The notes under the pieces are model-generated. The model saw only the letters and a list, made by a program, of their open reading frames with translations, was not told where the DNA came from and searched no databases. Below, in pieces: positions 58,201-64,000 of a stretch of DNA of 64,000 nucleotides. Origin of the DNA: Peribolospora baueri (lineage: Eukaryota; Basidiomycota; Peribolosporomycetes; Peribolosporales; Peribolosporaceae); assembly GCA_029717555.1 (NCBI GenBank), contig JAMDHS010000041.1, positions 124,001 through 188,000 of the forward strand. The letters are read 5' to 3'. Position 1 is the first letter of the stretch. Every line of letters starts with the position of its first letter. A program made the translations under genes and the position numbers.

Positions 58201-59637
58201 GCCGCGTCCTCGCGACACAGTCGCACTGCGTCGACACCGGCCATGACCAACATTGGCTCAAGCTCGGCTTTGTACGGCCCCGGGGCTCTCCGACCTGGAG
58301 GGAGCATGCCACGGCGAGAAGACTTGAGCATCCTCGTCACCTTTGGCAAGAGCGCTGTTCTCATCCGTCTCGCTGACTCGCAGGTGCGAGAGGTGGATCT
58401 GGCATCTACGAGCAGGCCTGGTAGCGTCATTTCATTCGATGGTGACGCCGGCTCGTCCGTCGCGTCTGGGTCGAGGACCAGAAGGCTCAGTGGCGGCGCG
58501 GCGAGCGTCGCTTCGAGTCACGCTGTTAATAAGGAGCACTGGCTTGCCGCTGAGATCGTGGAGGCCAAGCTTCGACCGGCGCCGCGGCGTCGCACTGGCG
58601 TGCAGCTCAGGGACGAAGTATTGCCACCAACTGGTCGGCGTGACCAGGTCAGTCAACCGTCGGGGGCGAGGTCTGGACAACAGGAGGTGGATCCTCGTTT
58701 TCCACCTGGCGAGGCTCCACGTCGTGATGATGGTCATGCTTTTGATGGGCAGGCGGGTGACGGTGGTGGTGCGGAAGATGGCTCAGACGGATGGACGTCC
58801 TCCGATGATGACAACGACGATGACGATGATGAAAACGGCGACGCAGCACGCGGATTTGATTCTTTCGCGGGCGGACGACGGTCACACCGATCCAGCCTGG
58901 GTGGGAAAGACAAGAGCATCAAGATGAGCGTATGTCTCCTTACCAAGGGCCACCAGACCCAGGTGTTTCCTCTCCCTCTCGCGCCGGACATTTCCGAGAG
59001 CCGGCCGCTCAAGGTCGTTCGCTGGCAAGAGCCACCGACGAGATTGACTGCGTTCGCACGAATCGTGGACGTGCAGAGGCGCAGCGGGGCTGCGGCGTCG
59101 CGTGAGGCCGGTGGCGTAGGTGGAGGAGGTGGAACCGGGACTGGCTCGACGTCGGAAAATCATCAGGAGCGAAAGCAACGAGCGAGGACGTCGGGCAGTC
59201 ACACGTCTTCATCCTCCTTGGCAGCTACGTTAACGGTGCTCCTAACTGTGGTCGCCTTCCTCCCCTCCCGTGTGGAGTTGCGTCGCACGATGATCAACGT
59301 AGAGGCACAGCTCCCTCCTCGACTCGCCTTTTCTCCCGGCTCCGGCACCTCTGCCGCTCTCAAGGAATTGCTCTCGTCTTCCGCACCCGTCGCTCCGGGC
59401 CTGCTAGCCCAGCCTGAGCTCTCGCTGAATGTGGAGACCGAGTTTGAGACGGGTATGCTCGTCACTGACGCAGAGCCGGAAAGCATGGCACCGAATTTGG
59501 GACGAGCAGTGGCTATGGGCATGGGCCCGTCGTGGGAGCGCAGCTCGCCAAATTCGAGTCTGAGGACGGGCGCCTGGGCTTGGGAGATGAAAGGCTGGGA
59601 GGACTGGAGGGTGTTGTGGATCGACGCGCAGAGTTGA
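55283..59637 (+). CDS. CNH (citron homology)-like beta-propeller protein
   Basis: Large protein (about 1330 residues) with a disordered Pro/Ser-rich first 250 residues. A propeller resembling the CNH domain then begins at KVLVVGTVEGLWAVEF. Exon 1 ends at CVQ and joins VWSGQGVHQLSVLHSAAPPK in phase. Further blades include VRMWNLEAIRRVVAYALDEE, VLFFSVHQEKGAWYLALATS, KTVLLYEAVEPKGEDKRAWS joined across an intron to ELYAPFPPRTISFL, then EDLSILVTFGKSAVLIRLAD. Long Ser/Gly/Asp insertions separate blades, for example a (D/N)-rich run at 58800-58845. The end is WEDWRVLWIDAQS with TGA 59635-59637. CNH domains usually accompany Rho-GEF, kinase or Vps39-type partners. No DH, PH or kinase domain is visible, so it may be a scaffold. 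Family assignment is moderate. Confidence 0.6.
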
Positions 59638-60074
59638 TGGGGTGGTCCGACGTTGGCCGGTGATATGAGCTCTCCATGAGAGCTGTTCGTTTTCCTCCTT
59701 GACATTATGTTCGCTTTTGGGACTTTCGTCTTTCTTGCTTTCATTATCTCCTCTTTCTTTTCTTTTCCTTTTTTGTCGACGGACTTACTTTCGCGCATGA
59801 GTTTTCCTTCTAGTCTCGCCCCATCCCACCTTTCCTTGAGCTTGCAAGCGTCCTGACACTTTTTTCGCATGTCCTCTTCCTTCATCATCGCTGTTGTGAC
59901 ATCTCTTTTGGATTATACCGTACCAACCCATCGCCTTCACTCGCACGGACCACGAGCTCGCCGCAGCTTGGGCCGGACGGAGCCCCACAATGAATTGACC
60001 ACTCGAATTGAATTAAGCGAACAGCAACCACTACCTCGACCGCGAGACCATTCCACCCGTTCACCCTGCTCGCA
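59638..60074. other. Intergenic interval between the CNH-like gene and the hydratase
   Basis: The left half is T-rich (3' flank, with TTTCTTTTCTTTTCC runs near 59755). The right half is the presumed hydratase promoter. No other feature was seen. Confidence 0.5.
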
Positions 60075-61929
60075 ATGCCCTCCCCGCCCGCCCTGCCTCG
60101 CGTAGGCGCCCACCTCCTTCTCTCCTTCCCAGCGCCTCAGGTGCTCCTCATCAAGCTGAACCGGCCCCAAGCCCTGAACGCCATGACGGACGCGTTGCAG
60201 GACGATATCAGGCGGACAATCGTTTGGGCTGAGCAGGAGCCGGAAGTCCGCGTTATGGTCCTCACCGGAGAGGGAAAGGCTTTGTGGGTTGCCACGGACG
60301 ACCTTGTCCTCGAGTGGCATTTGAAGCTGCCCGATTGTCTCTTTTGGTGTCAAGCTGGTGCGGACACGCTGACGGGAAGTTTCACTTTCCTTTCGTACGT
60401 ACCTCTTGTTTGCTGTGTCAGCTGCGCTGGGCAAGATCTCAAAGAGTAAGCTGAGTTCTCAGTATTACCACCAGGGTGTCGCGAGCACGAGCACGCGCCG
60501 GCCATTAGACGGAGGCTTGGCCAACCTCGTGCGTGCTCTGACTCACCAACTCCTTGTCGTCTGATCACCACTCGTCTTCTAGTTGGCTAGGCAGGTACAC
60601 ATCCAACCCAACTGCCTCTGCACAGATTGCTCGATCGTCCGATTCGATCAAGAAGGGCGGCTTTGGGAGTGTGAGTGCGAGGAGGATGAGCAAGCCCATG
60701 ATCGCTGCCGTTGATGGTATCGCTATGGGAGGCGGGATGGAAATGGTGGTGAGTGATGCGAAAACTAATGAAACAGCATCTGTCGGTGTTGATCATTGTC
60801 TCTCTGCTTGACGCTTCCTTTCAACCCTTTTCAGGTCAATTGCGACCTTGTCATTGCCTCGTCCAGGTCTCGATTTGCTTTGCCTGAGGTGAGCAGATTC
60901 CTTCCCTTTCTTGTGGTACTGTGACACAGCGCTGGATGCCCATAGACTACTCGTCAATGCTAAGGCGCCATGGCAAGGAGACAAAGAACGACAGGCCCAA
61001 AGTCAACGTATACGTCATCAGCGGCGGAGAGCTCATAGAAGTTTGTACCACGCTCGACTACTTCAAAGCGATGAAGCAGACCACAGAGTTCTATGTCTGA
61101 CCCTTAGGCGAAGGTCGCGTGAAACTTTGTGCTCTGCTTCACGACTCTGAAGTAGACAAATTTGCTGCTACCTACGTCCACGGACTCTCGGTAGCTCCAT
61201 TGCTGATTACGTAGACGATGACCTTGGGGGCCTGTCGTTCTCTGCCTCCTTACCTGATACTGTGTGTAACGTCTTGCTCACTCGTTCTTACTATGCCTCA
61301 TAGGTCTGCCGCGGCGTCATAGCGGCACAAGGGGCCATCCCTCGCCTTTCCCTGATCGCCGGACATCAGCGCGCAGCAGAACTGCTCTTGACTGGACGAG
61401 CGGTGAGCGCACAAGAGGCGCACGACAGGTTTCGGTTTGTGAACCAGGTCGTCTCCGTCGCCACCGGCGAGCGGGATGGTCATGAAAAGGTCGTCCGAGA
61501 AGCCTTGCGGTGGGCGGAGATGATCGGGAAGAACAGTCCTGATGCTGTTCAAACAACGGTGAGTAAGGGGGTGACAAACAGTCAACTTGATCGTACCTAT
61601 TACCTTGCCTTATTTTTGCCGTCGAATATGTCCGTTTGTTTCCCCACGTTGCAGAAAACTGCGCTTCTTCTCTCCCTCGAGGAGAATGTCCATGATGCGA
61701 CGATGGAGTGTTTGGAGTCGGAGGCCGCCCAGAAGCTATACGGAGGCGAAAACATGATGGAGGGGCTTAGGGCGTTCAAAGAGGTTGGTGCTTTCTCTTT
61801 ACGCTGTCTTTTAGACGTCTCCTCCGAGGCACGCTTCGGAGTTGCGCTTACGGACTTCCTTCGTCTGTTGCATGGTGTGTCGAGCAGAAGCGCGAGCCAC
61901 GCTGGACAAAACCATTCTCCAAGCTCTAG
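60075..61929 (+). CDS. Peroxisomal enoyl-CoA hydratase/isomerase family protein (PTS1)
   Basis: Crotonase-superfamily protein. Seven exons join in phase (60075-60283, 60422-60445, 60583-60748, 60835-60888, 61304-61558, 61655-61783, 61888-61929) for about 292 residues. Motifs in order: VLLIKLNRPQALNAMTDALQ; VMVLTGEGKAFCAGQDLKE, the CoA-binding and first oxyanion block, with the CAGQDLKE part from a 24-nt micro-exon; MIAAVDGIAMGGGMEMV (second oxyanion, GGGxE Glu); VNCDLVIASSRSRFALPE, keeping the LPE catalytic Glu; and AELLLTGRAVSAQEAHDRFR. The C-terminus is KREPRWTKPFSKL. SKL is the canonical peroxisomal targeting signal 1, consistent with a beta-oxidation-type role in peroxisomes. Specific substrate is unknown. 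Intron 4 (60889-61303, 415 nt) is several times longer than the others. Confidence 0.88.
60889..61303 (+). other. Oversized intron with coding-like sequence
   Basis: The intron between exons ending FALPE and beginning VCRGVIAAQG is 415 nt, against 78-138 nt for its siblings. In one + strand frame from about 60944 to 61215 it reads as protein-like sequence (for example VNVYVISGGELIEVCTTLDY and LHDSEVDKFAATYVHGLSVA), although it is not a single open frame. I do not recognise a family. It could be an inserted, decayed gene or element fragment, or chance. Confidence 0.35.
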
Positions 61930-62380
61930 ACACGCCCTCGTGAATGCTATCAGAACACTCTGCCCGTTTGAATTTCAAATTTATCCAGTTTAAAGTCTAC
62001 TTAGAGCGCTTCAGACGCGAGCATGTTGTGAGGGGTTGAAAACCGAGAAAGTCTTGTCAGCTCGTCGCACCATTCTCTCGAGTGAGTCCCCGAGCGACCT
62101 CGTTTCGGCCGAGGCCCCTTGCAATGGTGAAGAGTTCGGTTTGATCACAGGTCATTGTAACGTTGCGAAGAAGCAGAAAGGGCGGGGAAAAGATTCATCA
62201 TTGGTTGCTGTCGCTTCCTAGCGTCCGTTTTGCTTTTCACGGTGATGCGTCTTTTAATGACGCTGACTGCGGCGAGGCACCAACCATGAACGTGCGACGT
62301 GAATCTTTCCGATCAAACGTCCACCATTTCTTCTTCTCCCACCATCAGCCGCCACTGCTCTCAGCAAGCCCCTGAGCGAC
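61930..62380. other. Intergenic interval between the hydratase and PSD
   Basis: The interval contains the 3' flank of the hydratase and the promoter of PSD. No gene or repeat was seen. Confidence 0.5.
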
Positions 62381-63950
62381 ATGGAGGTGGGCGCAGCAAG
62401 ACGAATATCCTCATCATTTCAAATTGCAGCGCGCAGAGCGTCGCCCCGAAGAGCTCTCGGCCGACCACCGTCCTGTCATTCCCGTTCCACCTTCCTACCC
62501 TTGCCGCCTTCATATGCCGCCCCACTCTCCACGTCTCGCTCTCGGCCAAGATCCTCTCAATCAGAGACGCGGTTGAAATGGTATCCCATTCCTCTTGGCT
62601 TGGGTATGGCCTTGTTGGTGATCACCCACGCGCGACACAAATGGAACAAGGAAAAAATAGTTGACGAGCGCGGAGAGGTCATCCGGCCAACCGGGCCGTG
62701 GTCCGTGAGTGCTGTGCTGCGCTTAGTTCATAGCTTCATATCATGTGGCAAATGATCTAAAGATTTCCTTCTCTACCCTCCGACGATTCTCCCTCTTGCG
62801 ATCAGGTTTATGTCATCGGCGCCCTTCCCCTCAACACCCTCTCCCGTGTCTGGGGATACCTGAACTCACTCACCCTCCCTATCTGGTTCAGGCCCTTTGG
62901 TTTCAAGCTTTACTCATGGGTCTTTGGCGTCAATTTGGATGAAATTGAGAACGATGATTTGACGAGCTACGATAGTTTGGGCACCTTCTTTTATCGCCGA
63001 CTCAAGCCTGGCGCGAGGCCGATCGACAAGGAAGCTGCACTGGTGAGTCGGCGACTTCCGGAGGCTTCAGCGGTCGTCTTGATCTGTCTCGTTAATTTTT
63101 CTTTCCGAACTCCCTCCAGGTGTCGCCTGCGGACGGAACGGTGCTTCACTTTGGAAGTATAGAAGGAAGAAGGATTGAGCAGGTAAAGGGTGTGGCCTAT
63201 TCCTTGGACGCATTCCTGGGCCTCGGATCCTCGCCGCCCGCCGAGAGAGGGGGCGGTGCCCGCATAGTGCAGTTCGACAACCGCGACCACGAACTCGTGG
63301 ATGATGAGCGTTTCGCTTCCGTCAATGGCATCGAATACTCGCTCGATCAGCTATTGGGCGACGAGCGGCGACTGGGTCAGCAGGACTCGCTCGCCAAGGG
63401 TTGGGCCAAGCTCAGTAGTTGGAGATGGTGGAGGAGTTGGATGTGGCGCGACGCGGGACAAAAGTTGGAGGACGCGGCGACGACAGACGCGGACACGCTC
63501 GCCGTCACACGGCCTGAGAAGCTCGGCCCACCGGAGAGGGCGGCCGAAGAGGTGGATGCCAGCGTGGAGAGCCCAGACTCGGCGGAGAAGCTGGGCAGGT
63601 ACGCCAGCGTGGCGTACGAGATGGGCACCGCCGCTTTGCCGCCTGTTTTACAGCCTCGCAGCCCCGGCAAGGAGGCGGTTCAGCCAGGGCACAAGCTGTT
63701 CTACACCGTCATCTATCTCGCGCCGGGTGATTACCATCGATTCCATAGCCCCACGAACTGGGTCGTGGAGCGAAGACGGCACTTTCCAGGGGATCTCTAC
63801 TCGGTCTCGCCCTGGATGGCTTCTCGACTCTCCAATTTGTTTGTCCTGAACGAGCGAGTTGCGCTGATCGGGAGGTGGAGATACGGCTTTTTCAGCATGA
63901 TCCCCGTCGGCGCTACCAACGTCGGTAGCATCAAGATCCACTTCGACAAG
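62381..63950 (+). CDS. PSD1: Mitochondrial phosphatidylserine decarboxylase, 3' partial
   Basis: PSD converts phosphatidylserine to phosphatidylethanolamine at the mitochondrial inner membrane. Exon 1 (62381-62704) begins with an Arg/Ser-rich presequence ([20 protein letters not shown]) and a membrane anchor [17 protein letters not shown]. Exon 2 (62806-63042) gives [40 protein letters not shown] and [17 protein letters not shown]. Exon 3 (63120-63950) has [16 protein letters not shown], the [13 protein letters not shown] block, [20 protein letters not shown] with the catalytic HRFHSP motif, [11 protein letters not shown]-type sequence and [19 protein letters not shown]. It carries a species-variable Ala/Glu-rich insert at about 63440-63650. 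The donor at 63951 and the autocleavage (LGST-type) site should lie beyond the window edge. Membrane anchor plus presequence favour the PSD1 rather than the C2-domain PSD2 type. Confidence 0.92.
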
Positions 63951-64000
63951 GTGGGTCGTCTTTCTTCCTCCAAGCTGGTGTTGTTGACGGTCGTCTGTAT

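Overview
This is nuclear DNA of a fungus, most likely a basidiomycetous yeast or relative. The evidence is dense intron-rich genes with short introns (mostly 50-150 nt, donors GTGAGT/GTAAGT), repeated use of micro-exons, GC-rich coding sequence with pyrimidine-rich leaders, and a gene set typical of Dikarya: MLH1, ALG12, TVP38, RRN6-like, SSP120-like, IML2/TTC39 and mitochondrial PSD. I lean towards Pucciniomycotina, but that is an impression. No rRNA, recognisable tRNA, CRISPR array, intact transposon or virus-like element was seen.

Layout. 0-7.2 kb: the 3' end of a Furry/Tao3/PAG1-like morphogenesis gene, then a tight divergent pair, mismatch-repair MLH1 (-) and ER mannosyltransferase ALG12 (+). 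7.4-7.9 kb: a degenerate minisatellite. 8.2-20 kb: a cystathionine gamma-synthase/lyase family enzyme (-) sharing a promoter that holds two CACGTG boxes with an SSP120-like EF-hand protein (+); an RBM18-like RNA-binding protein (-); a small two-hydrophobic-segment protein with a PPDY motif (+); and an RRN6-like RNA polymerase I factor (-). 20.1-29.4 kb: a Zn2Cys6 regulator, a short-chain dehydrogenase without its nucleotide-binding N-terminus, a Yfh7-type P-loop kinase, a Gfo/Idh/MocA oxidoreductase and an MFS sugar transporter. Together these look like a sugar or polyol utilisation neighbourhood with a rearrangement scar at the regulator/dehydrogenase junction.

30-42.5 kb: TVP38 (-), a dienelactone hydrolase family protein (-) and a giant gene (-) for a predicted protein of about 2390 residues. 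It has one PH domain between very long low-complexity regions, and its ten exons all join in phase. 43-64 kb: a protein with a Gdown1/GRINL1A-like motif (+), an MIF-family tautomerase (-), a 2.1 kb repeat-rich gap, a TTC39/IML2 protein (+), a CBS-domain protein (+), a CNH-propeller-like protein (+), a peroxisomal enoyl-CoA hydratase/isomerase ending in SKL (+), and the 5' part of mitochondrial phosphatidylserine decarboxylase (+), cut by the window end.

Exon boundaries were deduced by eye from splice signals, reading-frame phase and family conservation. Where I give exact exons the phases were checked; elsewhere only outer limits are given.
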